This document shows, one piece after another, positions 10,679 through 23,140 of a DNA stretch of 64,000 nucleotides. Both the position numbers and the translations under genes were made by a program. The stretch's first letter is position 1, and each line of letters starts with the position of its first letter. Below the pieces are notes generated by a model. That model did not search any database and had not been told where the DNA came from. It worked only from the letters and a program-made list of their open reading frames with translations. This DNA is from Glandiceps talaboti (taxonomy: Eukaryota; Hemichordata; Enteropneusta; Spengelidae), in assembly GCF_964340395.1 (NCBI RefSeq), contig NC_135554.1, positions 26,233,592 through 26,297,591 of the forward strand. Direction: 5' to 3'.

Positions 10679-13533
10679 GAATTACCATAAACCCCAGCTT
10701 CCGATGAAAGTGACATAGGCTTTGATTGACGTGTAATTATCATCCACCATGACGTAGACAGCGCGGATTGGAACACTCGGTGTTTGTCGGTCAATTGAAA
10801 ATAATTAGATATTCCACACCTGTTCGTCTGACCGCAAAGTATTACACAAGTTCAAGAACATGTCTTGTGATTGGTTCATCTATGTGATAAATTCGAACAG
10901 GAGATACTTCATGAAAACAAGTCATGTAACGATACAGATTCTGTGTGAAATTATACAGGTGTTCTGTATTTACCGGAACAGCGTGAGTGAAAACAAAACA
11001 AAACAAAGTCACCACAGGTGTAAGTGCCGAAATGACCCCACAGGTGTAAGTGCCGAAATGTCACTGTCCTCTTGGCTTCAACCGTGGGTAGACGGTTAAA
11101 ATAGTATGAATTTATCAGTTTTTCAGGGATAAAACAATTACTCTCTGAGTCGTTGGGCATAGACAGTAGCTGGCAACCAAACAAGGAAAACATGCAAACG
11201 CTAACTAAATTTTTAAAAAAACTCATCATTATTAAAGTTGTTTCATATGGGTTTCTTGTATTTGCAGCAGCAGCGAACTCCGCCCATTGCCAGTGAGAGT
11301 CAATTTGAGACCGTCTAAATTCTAAATTGCCAATTTCTTCTGGCCATGGCCGCCAGTGATACTGCAGACGTATTTCATGATATGCATGTAGTAAGAACTC
11401 GGACTGAGTTATTGAACTTAACATCTAGTCTACAAGCTCAGTAGATGAACGACTATTCTGTACAAAAATTGCCATTAAATCCCCCCTCCCACCTTATTAC
11501 CCATGTTCGTGATACTGTAGCCCTGACCATTACACTAACGCGCAGTATTTTTGAACCGAACTTAGCAGTGAGGTAAAAAAATCTGACTTTTCCTTATTTC
11601 TTGCTTGTGTTTATCTTTTCATTTCATTGGCAACATTTACTTTGGGTTTGTACTTGGAGCCCGGTAGAATATCTTCTAGTTAAGTGTGTATATTTTGAGA
11701 TCGCTGTTGTCTATTTCACTTGAGTGACGAAAGCGCGCCATTGAATTTGTTCTGTACAGGCACGACCAATTTTGAGGTGTAAATACTAGTAAGTAACTCT
11801 TTGTAAACTCATATGCATCAAAAGTTCTTTTTGTATGATTTGTATTTCTCAAAAGATGACTGATATTATCACATTAAAAGGCAAACATTTACTGTTAAAA
11901 TAACAATGTCGACACAAAAATTACCGACTGGTTCTGAAGTTTACCGTAACACTAGTGCTTGATAGTCACTATCGTCAACAAACTCAGTGACAGGTTAGCA
12001 TCTAATCGTTGGTCTGCGTAACTACACAGTCTTCCATGATCAGACTCAAAAACTGTAAACAAAACTCAGCTTTAGTTGAGGTTTTATTATGTATGGAATA
12101 AACTTGGTAAAAATGTATGGTCTATATTCGCGTTTATGATGCGAATTGCAAATGTCATGTACTTTTTGTGTTGTGATACGTCATTTGTTGGGCTGTCGTT
12201 GCTATGGATCACATAAAACACACTCTTCCTAGAAACTCGTGGACATATCTAACAAAAACAAATTAACAATGTTGCTGACAGTTTTATTTGGTAAGATATG
12301 TATCATGCATATTTTTAATAAATGAAACAGCTTACAAAATATAACATATACTTTTTATGAAAATCACATGTCGCTTGTACTTGTACACCATAGCCTATTC
12401 TGTAAACCTACCTCAAATACGCAAGAGTCTTCGGTTAAACTCGCCGATAACGAAATCGAAACCTTTGAATATATGCTATAAATTTAGCTCTCAGTGGTGG
12501 AAAATAACACAAGTTACGAAACGAAAAACTTAATGGCCAAGTAACGCTCTTTTCAACACCCACCATCTATGATATAGAAAAAAAGAATAGAGAAAATGGC
12601 TAGGGAAATAGGTTCGGAACTACAAGCATATTGCAAGTTTGAAGAAAACTAAAGAGTGGAAATAATTAACAATAGCTGAATTAAATATTGTTTAACCCTT
12701 TAATGACTCCGTCTCTGTGACTCTCTGTAATTATTCTCTAAATATAGGGTGTCAGCCTTGAAAGGGTTAAGATAAAAGTTAGTGGTAAAATTAAGATAAC
12801 ATTACAGAAAATTAAAACGTCGAACCAATGTGACTCTAAAACGAATGGTTAAAACCCTAGGACTAATTTAAAATGTGAATTGTAGAAAGAACTTTCCTAA
12901 GACGTACTGATTTTCTTTTTATGATCCGCTGATCAGAGGGTAATAGTTCAAAAGGTTAGAAAGTAGTATACTAGTATACCATGAAGTGGTGACATGTTCA
13001 GTAGATAAGCTTAAGATTTACCGGGGTCACCCTAAGTGACCAGGTCAATATACTTAAAAACATATCACCAATTTATAACAAGTTAGAAAGCAATTCGCCA
13101 GCACTTGATCTTCACAGGTCTTGAAGTCAGGTACGTCAACCAACAAACCAACCCACCAACCAACCAACCAACCAACCCACCCACCCACCCACCCACCCAC
13201 CCACCCACCCACTAACCCACTGACCCACTGACCGACCCACCCACCCACCCACCCACCCACCCACCCACCCACCCATTCATCCATCCATCCATCCACCATC
13301 CATCTATTCAGAGCTATTTGCTACATACACACACGCACTGAGTGTGGTATTATACAAGTCCTTGTCCTATATATATATAATGTAATTATGTTGCACAAGT
13401 GGTATTAGTAAGAACTCTCGATCGGCTATAGGTATTTGAGTAACTGGCATCAGTACTGTGTAGTCTGTAGTTTTCCTGTAATCTATATCAGGAGCATGTT
13501 CTGAAGATGAGGATTGGTTGGAATCGAACGACC
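10679..13533. other. Intergenic DNA between ZGLP1 and the DED gene
   Basis: No supported gene. It includes a two-copy direct repeat (ACAGGTGTAAGTGCCGAAATG at about 11015 and 11041), a small palindromic-ended unit at about 12693-12770 whose ends are TTAACCCTTTAA and TTGAAAGGGTTAA, and a tetranucleotide array at 13138-13290. A 157-codon open frame on the minus strand (11424-10951) shows no family resemblance. Confidence 0.5.
13138..13290. repeat. (ACCC)n/(ACCA)n/(CCAT)n microsatellite
   Basis: Compound tetranucleotide repeat. A Gly/Val/Trp-rich frame read through it on the minus strand is an artefact. Confidence 0.95.
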
Positions 13534-14058
13534 TTAATGTAACGTAGCTTGAATCGAACTACTTGGTGTACTTGCAGTAACAACTTGGCCACTTTCTTGT
13601 TGCACTTCGGAAACTTGAACAGAACTGTCATCTCTCTTCAGATATCGTTTTACAAGTTGCTGACGCCCATTTCTACGCAATAGTTCCTCTAGTACTATCG
13701 TGTCATCCTTACTTATATAGTTCATTCGGTAGAGTTGAACGAACAAATTACCTGGGATTTTCATCCTGTCCAAAGTTCCTACGGGTATGCTGAGTTCAAA
13801 CTGAATCTTCATGTGTTCAAATTCTGCATCAGTGATCTCTTCAGATAAGTTTTTCAGTATATCCATGAAAGGATCAAATAGTTGGTGTACTGGTTGTCTT
13901 GTCTCCATCTTGGAATTACGATATGAACGGCAAATTGTTAGTATTCCAAGGTTTTTACCACCCAACGGTCGCGGTCTAGTTGTGCTGGCCGAAAGTTTAC
14001 GAAAAGAGTCAAAAATAAACTTTGGAAATCCCCCTCTCACAGCGCCCTCTATGTTCAT
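13534..14058 (-). CDS. Single death-effector-like domain protein (intronless)
   Basis: The open frame runs to TAA at 13534-13536. Two starts are possible: 14058 (174 aa) and the more plausible internal ATG at 13906-13908 (METRQ, 124 aa), which begins right at the domain. The latter yields a six-helix death-fold pattern: helix with LFDPFMDILKNL, E-x2-D-x2-FEHMKI, LSIPVGTLDRMK, LFVQLYRMNYIS, and LEELLRRNGRQQLVKRYL. The final helix pattern LLRRxGRxxLV is typical of DEDs (FADD, caspase-8/10, PEA15). A Ser/Thr/Gln-rich tail follows. DED proteins assemble cell-death or NF-kB complexes; no caspase or other effector domain is fused here, so an adaptor or decoy role is inferred. The lack of introns could mean an old retrocopy. 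Confidence 0.65.
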   Translation of the reverse strand: MNIEGAVRGGFPKFIFDSFRKLSASTTRPRPLGGKNLGILTICRSYRNSKMETRQPVHQLFDPFMDILKNLSEEITDAEFEHMKIQFELSIPVGTLDRMKIPGNLFVQLYRMNYISKDDTIVLEELLRRNGRQQLVKRYLKRDDSSVQVSEVQQESGQVVTASTPSSSIQATLH

Positions 14059-14370
14059 GATTATGGTGAAGAGAAATAACGACCAAACAGACTACCTATT
14101 GGCAACAAGAAAACAATCATGTTGAAAGTTATCGCGAAGCAACCCAGGAAATGAATTTATTGAAGATGTAATATAACATTTTTTCAAGTAAGTATCAAAA
14201 TTGGTATCTAAGCACACTGTATATTATATCTTAATCGATCACCTTCTCACGCTTTCAACTGTATGTACCACAGAAGGTTACGAGTCAACTGCTATGTGAA
14301 GTCGCTGGACTCGAGATCTGGAGACAAGACTTGTCATTTCATGAGTGCGTGAAGTCATGCATGTAAGCCA

Positions 14371-14518
14371 CAGTCACTTGTGAACTAATATAATTCCGAT
14401 GCAAACGCCAGTGACGGTAATTTTTGAATATTCGTAAATACACAATAACGTCATTATTTTGTATGATGATCCTAGAATAGATTATCAGCCTATTACTAGC
14501 TGAGCTCACAAGTGACTG
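14371..14518. mobile_element. Long-TIR MITE (CAGTCACTTGTGA family), copy 1
   Basis: 148 bp with ends CAGTCACTTGTGAACTAATA and the reverse complement of CAGTCACTTGTGAGCT. The internal AACGTCATTA block matches the 43370-43617 copy. Internally shortened relative to that copy. Confidence 0.8.
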
Positions 14519-14874
14519 ATGTCAGCCTACACTGGAAGGTTGTCGACCTTTGTGCAATGGATTGGACAGAATACATAGGTGCTATTTTAACAACCAAGTC
14601 GCTTGTGTTTGTGGGTTATGACTACATTGTACTTGAACGTAGTAGTTAGTATTACGATGGATTTATTAAAACATCAAACCACCTCATATAAAATAAGATA
14701 TAACTTTACAATTTACAACCGTATGGAAAGTTGTCAAAATAGATGAGAATCTGAAGCAATAGCTATACACATATGAATAGTAATTTCTCCTAATTACGGT
14801 AGCTTGAGGTTTCTCATTCTTGTCTGTTTCAAAATGTTATCACCATGCATTGTAGTGGTATGTAGGAATTCATA

Positions 14875-15224
14875 AGGCCTATTATATAAATACATGTAAT
14901 AATAAAAATTGTGTGGTTCTGGTGATGCTCAATTTTAGAATAGGTGGGGTAGGTAGACTTTTTTATTTATTTATTTTTCTGTGTGTCTAGTTCAGTTTTC
15001 CATGTTTTCCAAATGGTCTCTGTGTTGTTTATTTCTTCCTATCAGATGTACAGCCATTACAGATTGGAAGAATATTTTCAGAGTGTCTTTTTAAGTTGAT
15101 AGACTTCACAATTTGTATGATTTTATTATTTTTTTCTTGAATTAGTAAAAAAATGTTTAGGGTCGGCATGAAAAGCTAGGTGGGGGTCGGGTAACTGGAA
15201 CCAAACAATTATTTTATTAGGCCT
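14875..15224 (+). mobile_element. AGGCCT-TIR MITE, copy 2
   Basis: A 350-bp copy of the element at 4506-4857 in the opposite orientation, bounded by AGGCCT on both sides. It shares GGGTCGGGTAAC, TTTTAGAATAGG and AGATGTACAG blocks with copy 1. Confidence 0.8.
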
Positions 15225-15417
15225 AATGTACAGTACATTGTATATGACACTTTAAATTTAATACATTCTTGTGATATCAAAATAGATTTCATTGGCAATA
15301 GTTATCATTGCATTAGCAAGTCCAAAAACTGAACTCTGTCTAAAGTACATTATTTTTTCATTTCAGGAGAAAGCTGTTCTTAAAATTTGTGTCACCATCT
15401 GTGAATAGTCAAACAAA

Positions 15418-18400
15418 ATGCACTGTAGGGCATATATGTTACTAGAAAACCAGTACAAATTATTACAGAAAGATCCAGTGTGGGTAAGTCTGGTAAACAC
15501 TGTTTGCTATACAGAAAATGTTGTTGGGTAACATTGTTTATGAAATGAAACTTACTCAGAAATAGTTGATGATTAGGTGATGCAATCTCAGTTTTGTAGA
15601 CTTTGACAATGAAGAGTTATATCACATCATGTGAAAATTAACGTCCGTTATGCTAAGAAAACCAACCAAATGGGTGAAATTTTAATAACATGCATGCTAC
15701 TCCATCCTGTTTTCTGATCTTTTCAATTTTGTACTTGCATGTTATCTGCAAATGCTGATGGGACTTTCTGTTGTCTTCCAACTGCTATTGTGAATTAAAA
15801 ACAAAAACAAAACCAACAACAACAAAGTACTGACTTATAAATCTGAATGTGAACCTTCTGTACATTTACAACTATTACAATGTAAATAAAATCCTGTTAT
15901 TCACATTACAATAACTGTTATTTGTATTGTTTACAGGGGATTGAAACTCAGATCAATGAGGACAATTATCTAGAATGGAATGTCAAAATCCAAGGTCTCA
16001 AAGACACTGTGTGGGAAGGTAACTTAATCAAATAAACATGTTCCTTCAGATGGCCAAATAGCTCTACATGTACATAATTACAATTTAACAGTGAAAACTT
16101 GTCACTATTTTCTCAGAAATAGTGTTTTAAATCACAAATTGTGTACAATAAATTAATAACATTGCTTGGTCAGAATTCTTTGTAAATTGTCTGGCTTTAA
16201 AACTTTCCTAAAACAAAGACCTAAAGTTTGAATTTTTGAATTTTTGGTCCATACATGTACATGATAGTGTAAATAATCTTTCACATAAAAAAAATCACAC
16301 CAAATGAAGATGTTTGCCAACAATACATATTGCTTATATTTACAAGGAGTGTAACCCACAAAACAGTGTCAGGAATCAAAACTATGTGTTGGCAGACATG
16401 TTTTAATGTTGTCATGTGTATATATGTGTAGTACAATATTTAATTCAGTAATCAACTGCAAAGTAGGCAATCATGCAAATGGTTAAAATAAATATTCTGG
16501 TAATAAAAACTTTCAAGTGGACACCTATGATTGAATTTTTTGTTTTTTTATTTAGGTGGTATCTTTACTGTACTTATGAAATTTACTGAGAATTATGATG
16601 CTGTGCCGCCAAAAGTATTTTTTCACACAATACCATTCCATCCAAATAGTAAGTACATACACTATATTTGATTATCAGTTATGTCTCCACCATAAAAAGA
16701 AAGAAAAAGAGAGAGAGATTATTGTGCGTACTCTAAAATGTCGAGGAAACTGTTATGCTATCAAGTGTGCTAACATTAAGTAGATGATTTCAGTGCCATT
16801 GGCGTACATCGATACTGACATTGTACTAGTGAAGATTAATCGTGGTTTTATGTTAATAATTTCACTTGAGTCAAATCGCTTATAAACTTGGCTTGTGCCA
16901 CTTTTAAACTAAATATTAAGGAATTCAAAATTGAGCTTTGACATCCTCAACAATAATGCTTTGTTTTCTTATCTTTTCAGTTGACATGGAAACAGGACAA
17001 CCATGCATAGATTTCTTAGATGAGATTGAAACCTGGAAGGATTTGTATAGTGTACAGTATATTATTTTAGCCTTACAGGTAAATATATTAAATTTTATTT
17101 AGAATTCTAATATGTATAGTTGTATGACTGACTGCTATCAAGTTGCTCTGATGTTATCATGAATATCTGCACTGTTGTGTAGAATGCACCATGGTACAAA
17201 TCTCACTGAAAATCAAAGTTTTTCAATTCATTTATTGCATTGTTATGAGGACACTAGCAGATATCTATTACCCCAATGGTTGTTATGAGGCAACTATTTC
17301 AGCTTTCAGCTGGCTGAGGGAAATAGTTGCATTATAACAGCATGAGGAGTAATATGACATCTACCAGTGCCCAAATAAGGCAAGGCAATAAGTGGTTTAT
17401 AACACATCACATTCTCAGGCATAAATTCTTAATCCCTGATGACACTTTGTTGCTATGTGAATATTGTCATAGGGAAAAATAGAATGTGAATAGTTCACCT
17501 ATATGCAAATTGAGGTTACAATGGGTCAATAGTTCGTACCATGTGATACAGTCTAAGCCAATCACTGAAGACTATATAGAAGCGATGTGTTATAACAATT
17601 ATTATTACACTTTGTATTATTGTATGACATGTGTTGATGACTTCACAACTGATTTGATTTTTATATTGATATGATAAATGTGTATTTTTCCACAATTACA
17701 ACTGTTACTGACACATGTTCATTTTATTGCAGAATCTCCTAAGTAATCCTGTGTTAGAGTCTGCTGTCAATGAAGATGCTGCCTACTTGTATGACAAAAA
17801 TCCAACCAAATACAGAGATTTAGTTTTACAATGTGTTGCAGCAAGTCAACGATTTCACTGTAAGTTCACCTCTATTCTGTGTGTATGATATAAATACAGA
17901 GATTTAGTTTTTACAATGTGTTGCAGCAAGCCAGTGATTTCTGAAAGGTCTTATTCTTGTGTGTGTCCAGAATTTCAAGCTTTGTTAATTATGGTTGAAA
18001 AACACATATGGTTTTACAGTGTGTTGCAGCAAGCCAAAGTACCCACTATAAGTTCTTGTTATTCTTGTACATTGTATGTAAGCGATATTTAAAGGTAGCC
18101 ACAGACAAAAGTTGTTCCAAATATTAAAAGTAATTTAATTTGACAGCTTAGCAAGTTAACAACACCACTGTGAGATCCTCACTGTTCCTTTTAAGTTTTT
18201 CCCATCAAAGGATTAACATCATAAATGAAGGCTCAGACCTGGAAATAGTCTATTTTCTGATTCCAATGTGCCAGTGTACTGTGTGAGACAACTTTGTGTT
18301 AGACACCATCAGTGACAGAGAAGGTTTTTACCTGCAAATCAAGGGTATGGTCAGGTGACAAGATCTGACTGGTCAGATGACAACATCCCCTGACCAGTCA

Positions 18401-20903
18401 GGTGACAACATCTCCTGACCATACCCTGCCCAGTCAGGTGACAAGATCACCTGACTGGTCAGATGACAACATCCCCTGACCATACCCTGACCAGTCAGGT
18501 GACAGCATCCCCTGACCGTACCCTGACCAGTCAGGTGACAACATCCCCTGACCATACCCCTGACCAGCCAGGTGACAACATCCCCTGACCATGCCCTGAC
18601 CGGTCAGGTGACAACATCCCCTTGAGTGGTGTATGCAAAGCCCCTATGCATAAAGAATACATTATGTTGTATGGGGAGACCGTCGACGTATAGTGCATCT
18701 TGGAACAGGCACAAAGTCTATGTGATGAATGCCGGGTGTGCATATTCTTGTATCTAAAATTATCAATATTTCAAGTTAGTGAAAAACAAAAATTCCAATA
18801 AATGTTATTACAGCACTGATTTTATGAGAGATGTACTGTTGTGTACTAAAATCTTACTGTGATTTGTCATGTCAGCTGGTCTAAGTCCACATGAAGAAGA
18901 TGTCAAGAAAAGTAAAGAGAAAGAAATCAGACAGGAGGTATCATTACCTACAACAAGAAGATTATTTCGTATATCATTTGATGATTACCTTACAACATGG
19001 TCTGGTATTGCCACTTCTAAACCTCAACTTAATATGAAAAATCCTTGTAGGTATTACTCTAGTCATTGAGGCTTTGCTTTACTAAGATAGACACAAACTA
19101 AAAAGATTGTCACAACATGTTGATGATTCAGGAGATATTGAATGGATGCTGGTTTAATTATAGTCTCAGAAGCGAGGCATATCTGAAAGCTATTTTTTTC
19201 CAAGTGGCCATCCATACAAATGAATCAGTCCATAGGATGACTCAGACAGTGTTTTATTGATAGAGTTCTATGATCTTGCAGTGTATATATACTGTTTTGG
19301 AACTTTTAATGTTTACACTACCATGATCACAGATTGATTAAATTCACACAACAGATGAACTGCTATCACCCACTTGTGTATTCTACCAAGTTGAATGATA
19401 AAAGTTTTAGTTTGTGTCTATCTTTGTAAATCAAAGCCTCTACTTATCAGAGTCCTAAATACTCAATTTGACAAACTACTCATATCAGCTAAAACCTGAA
19501 AAACTTGTTTTTTGCTAGCAATAAAAAACACCTTTTAAATATTGAAAGATACTGATGTATTTTTACTAATGATATGGCTTTCTATGGTTAATCAAAATCA
19601 TTACATTGTCGTGGTTGAGTTCATTATGTAATAAAGCTTTTACTTTTTCGTCACATTCTGCTCAGGTTTTGTTACTGGTTACAGATTCTGGAATACCATG
19701 AACTATTATATTATTACGTTGTAACTGTAACGTTTAATATGCAGTCAGTTTCTAACTCCATCTTGCACATACACTTATGTAATTGTTCATTTTCTGACTG
19801 TAGATCATTATGACTTCACTTTATTAATACTGTTATTAAATGGTCATTTTGGATGGTGCCGTAAAAGAGGCTGTGGTTTGTGACGATGCACACACTGGTC
19901 AACAGTCAAGCACACAAACACAAGTCAGTATATGTATATGACACCACACATACACACACAAGTCAGTATATACACTACACACAGTTAAAACAGAGAAAGG
20001 GAACTCTGGTATAGTTTGGACAGCTACCCACTTACACATTCAGTATTGTTGTCTAAGGTATTGGAACCTTCATAAGATAGAAAGGAAAAGATTGTTAATT
20101 GTATAGAGTTTTCATTAATGGTACAATTATTTCAATGGCCCAGAGCAAGGCAAACGTATCTCCTAGGAGTTACACCTGTCATGTTCTAGGCCGTTGATTT
20201 GTTAGTGAAAAAGATATGACTGTGAAATTTTACCAACTCGCAATTCAGAAAAGTGTTAATTTATAGCTGTTTGTGTTTCCTTTCTGTCATGTTATTATTA
20301 CCAGTATTAGAAGCAATCAAGGGAGATCCCAAATTACAGACAGCACATTATGGTCTACCTTTGGAAGAATTACAGTTACAAATGAAAAAACAATTACAAG
20401 AGTAAGTACATGTATTACTATATTATCTCTATGATTCAAGCTATTTATTGGAGAGTTCTACTTTGACAAAAGTAACAGCCGTGAAACTGAACTATTTTAT
20501 AAGAATATTGTAAAGCTGTTTTGAACAATTGTGTGAAAACATATTTTGTTGATATTCTGTGTGACGTTTCTTTGATTGCTCTACTGTGAGACACAGTTTC
20601 TTGAATGGAAATGTGATATTTTTATTCCAAACTATACCAACTGATTAGACAGTAAGGAAACATGATGTAATCAAAGTGTCAGGTGAAAGCCTATGAAAGC
20701 AATCTACCTTTCATGTGACATTATGTTAGTGTGAAAATGTGTGTGATTGTGTCTGTCTATACTGTGTGTGTATGATGTCTTTGCAGTATGTGTGTGTGTG
20801 TGTGTGTATGTGTGTGTCTGTCTGTCTGTCTGTGTGTGCATGCATGTGTGTATGTGTGTATGTACAATGTATGTGCGTGTGCATGTGTGTGTGTGTGTGT
20901 TTT

Positions 20904-20938
<35 letters not shown>

Positions 20939-21753
20939 ATATGTGTGTGCATGTGTAGACCTACCTAAGGACAGTGCATGTAGTTATTACAAGAGGTTCT
21001 GTCGTGCTTTATATGTGAAGTATAATTCCCTGCTATCCAATAACTTTTTTGCACCCTAAAGAAAGTTAAATCATATGAATTTAGCCCTTTCACCTTTTTC
21101 TATTTTAGACATAATTCATTGATGTATGGGAACTTTGCACCTAAAATGTCAGAAACTGAAATCCAGAACAAGAAACTTGGACAGCTGAATAAAATGAAAA
21201 GGATTTACTTTCAAAAGAGGCTTCCAGAAAGAATGGGTAGGTAGACATTAAATACAGACATCATACTGTAAGATTTTCTGATATTACAAATATCTATCAC
21301 CTTTAATTAGCATAATAACAATTGTGTATGTAAGTAGATTCTTTGTTGACTTATAATAGAGTACCATTGTAAAGCCCTTTCCACAATGATGTTGTGATAA
21401 TAGCATTGTACAATTATTACCCCTCGGCACAGACCTATATTGGCACAATGGTCTTGAATATAATTTCCAACTCCATGGGGAGCATACAATCCATTGCATC
21501 CTCTGAAAGTGCACATAATTAAATCATTCACATTGCGACTGCTATCCTACCAGGTACCCAATTATACAGCTTGGTTGACTGGTGACCTAATTATTCTCAG
21601 CTGATACATTTGTTTGTTCTTTACTTAGCTCCTCCACCATCATCAGCCCAGAGTGAGCAAGGTGAGCAGCATGCCCCCGATGAACCCTGGGAAAAGGAAG
21701 TAGATGATCTTGTAGAATGGACGAATAATTTAGATGAACAACAAATCCAGTAG
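15418..21753 (+). CDS. UBE2U: Ubiquitin-conjugating enzyme E2 U (complete, 9 exons)
   Basis: Exons: 15418-15483, 15937-16018, 16556-16648, 16981-17078, 17733-17859, 18876-19046, 20305-20401, 21109-21236, 21629-21753. GT-AG throughout and in phase; 328 aa. The N-terminus MHCRAYMLLENQY and the UBC core (residues 1-150) include the E2 HPN motif (78-80) and catalytic Cys89 in GQPCIDFLD. From memory the human UBE2U active-site Cys has the same number. After the core come FDDYLTTWSGIATSK (about residues 194-208) and a C-terminal EVDDLVEWTNNL motif, both hallmarks of UBE2U's long tail. It should transfer ubiquitin from E1 to substrates with an E3; vertebrate UBE2U is mainly testis-expressed, so a germline role is possible. 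AATAAA at 22025-22030 is a candidate poly(A) signal. Intron 5 holds duplicated pieces of exon 5. Confidence 0.95.
17885..18080 (+). repeat. Two decayed duplicates of the UBE2U exon 5 end
   Basis: The last ~50 bp of exon 5 (from AAATACAGAGATTTAG through TGTTGCAGCAAG) and adjoining intron recur at about 17893-17970, and a shorter piece (GTGTTGCAGCAAGCC) at about 18018-18080. The donor sequence is lost in both extra copies, so they should not be spliced as exons. Confidence 0.85.
18346..18625. repeat. Minisatellite in UBE2U intron 5
   Basis: Diverged ~36-bp units built from CAGTCAGGTGACAACATCCC followed by CTGACCATACCCTGAC. About seven units, some shuffled. Confidence 0.9.
19854..19985. repeat. 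Dispersed repeat pieces in UBE2U intron 6
   Basis: GTGCCGTAAAAGAGGCTGTG (19858-) is the reverse complement of part of 61265-61295. The following ACACAAGTCAGTATA-rich segment recurs at about 24030-24135. Confidence 0.6.
20727..20957. repeat. GT-rich compound microsatellite in UBE2U intron 7
   Basis: Interleaved (GT)n, (GTCT)n, (GTAT)n. All three open frames through it are low-complexity artefacts. Confidence 0.95.
21340..21598 (-). mobile_element. SINE 3' part, copy 2 (UBE2U intron 8)
   Basis: On the minus strand it shares with the tRNA-like SINE at 27931-28230 the blocks CAGTCAACC, TGTATAATTGG, ACCTGGTAGGAT, GCAATGTGAA and GCAATGGATTGTATGCTCCC. The tRNA-like head is absent, so it is a 5'-truncated or diverged member. 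Confidence 0.7.
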
Positions 21754-22714
21754 TTAGATATAGATGAACATTTTATTTAGAATATACTGTCTCTGTAAAT
21801 CACATCTGATATTTCACTTAAATATGAATTTAAAAAATGTAATTTTTGCATTTTGTAAACATCAATGAGAGAACAGAGCTAAGATTTATGTTATACGGTG
21901 TTATCCATGATGGCAAGGAAGACGAAGATTTACTGAAAAATCCTACATACAAGTTCAAAATTGTGAAGAAAAAGTTTTCAAATCAGATGTTATGGTTTCA
22001 CCCAATTATGATGTACAGTAGCATAATAAATTGACTGTGCTTGATGTGACTACTGTGATGGGTATCAAATGAGTAACTTATCAGTATGACAAGTTGTCCA
22101 ACACAGAGGGCGCACTTCTATCCTAATTACCAATTTTGAACCTTCCCCAAAATTACACCTTTACTTTGAACTTGACCATCATAATGCACAATACAAGACA
22201 CATTTGAAGTGAGGTAGTTACTATGATGTACCTCTGTCAAATACAACACCCTACTGTAAAATATGTGTTTATTTTGTTAATGAAAGAAAATTAAAGATTT
22301 TGAATATTTGAAAATATTTCAGTTATACATTCCAGTCTTTTAGTGTATTGTTGTGAGCACACACCAGAAGATTTTGTTCTGTGAATTTTGTTATTCTACC
22401 CACAAATATAAACTTTATGTACATTACTGAACTTTATAGGATGAAAGCCTTCAGTAATTAATAAATTGACCTATCACCACTATACTATCATATTTCACAG
22501 TTAGCTTAAATAAGTTTCAGAGGTTTCCTTTTGATTTTAGCCTTGGTACATTGCCTGTACTTGTATGTGACATTGTAGACAGAGATTAGTCATCGTCAAG
22601 CTGTAGTTTTCTTGTACAGATACTACTGGATGAAGTGTATTTTTCATCACTCTGTATGTGATATATCAAAGCGTATGCAGTGTGCCCTCTAACGATAGCC
22701 AAATTTTGTTGTGA

Positions 22715-23140
22715 GTCAAAATAATAATAAGTGGCATTTCTTGTGAGTCACCACATAGTAAGAGATAGGGAAACACTAAATTTTGGTGCGTCACTAGAAA
22801 TTGTGTGCGTCAGTGGCACGTCAAATTGGCTTAGAGGGCACAGTCACCACATAGTAAGAGATAGGAGAACGCCAAATTTTGGTGTGTCACTAGAAATTGT
22901 GTGCGTCAGTGGCATGTCAAATTAGCTTAGAGGGCACAGTCACCACATAGTAAGAGATAGGGGAACACCAAATTTTGGTGCGTCACTAGAAATTGTGTGT
23001 GTCAGAGGTGTGTCAAATTGGCTTAGAGTGCACACTGGTCACCACATAGTAAGAGATAGGGGAACACCAAATTTTGGTGCGTCACTAGAAGTTGTGTACA
23101 TCAGTACAGTGACACATCAAATTGACATAGAAGGCACACT
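22715..23140. repeat. ~96-bp tandem repeat, four copies
   Basis: GTCACCACATAGTAAGAGAT recurs at 22747, 22843, 22939 and 23038 (periods 96, 96, 99). Each copy then reads AAATTTTGGTG and CGTCACTAGAA (near-identical). Confidence 0.95.

Larger units (their letters stand above)
14059..15417. other. Divergent intergenic region, DED gene / UBE2U
   Basis: Two mobile elements (14371-14518 and 14875-15224) fill about a third. The rest is AT-rich; no TATA or CCAAT arrangement could be placed with confidence for either gene. Confidence 0.5.

Noticed and set aside
10951-11424. 157-codon minus-strand frame with a TTG/ATG start
   Set aside because: No family motif, no splice context, and it crosses a direct repeat; coding is not supported.
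20704-21059. Cys/Val-rich and His/Thr-rich frames
   Set aside because: GT microsatellite in a UBE2U intron.
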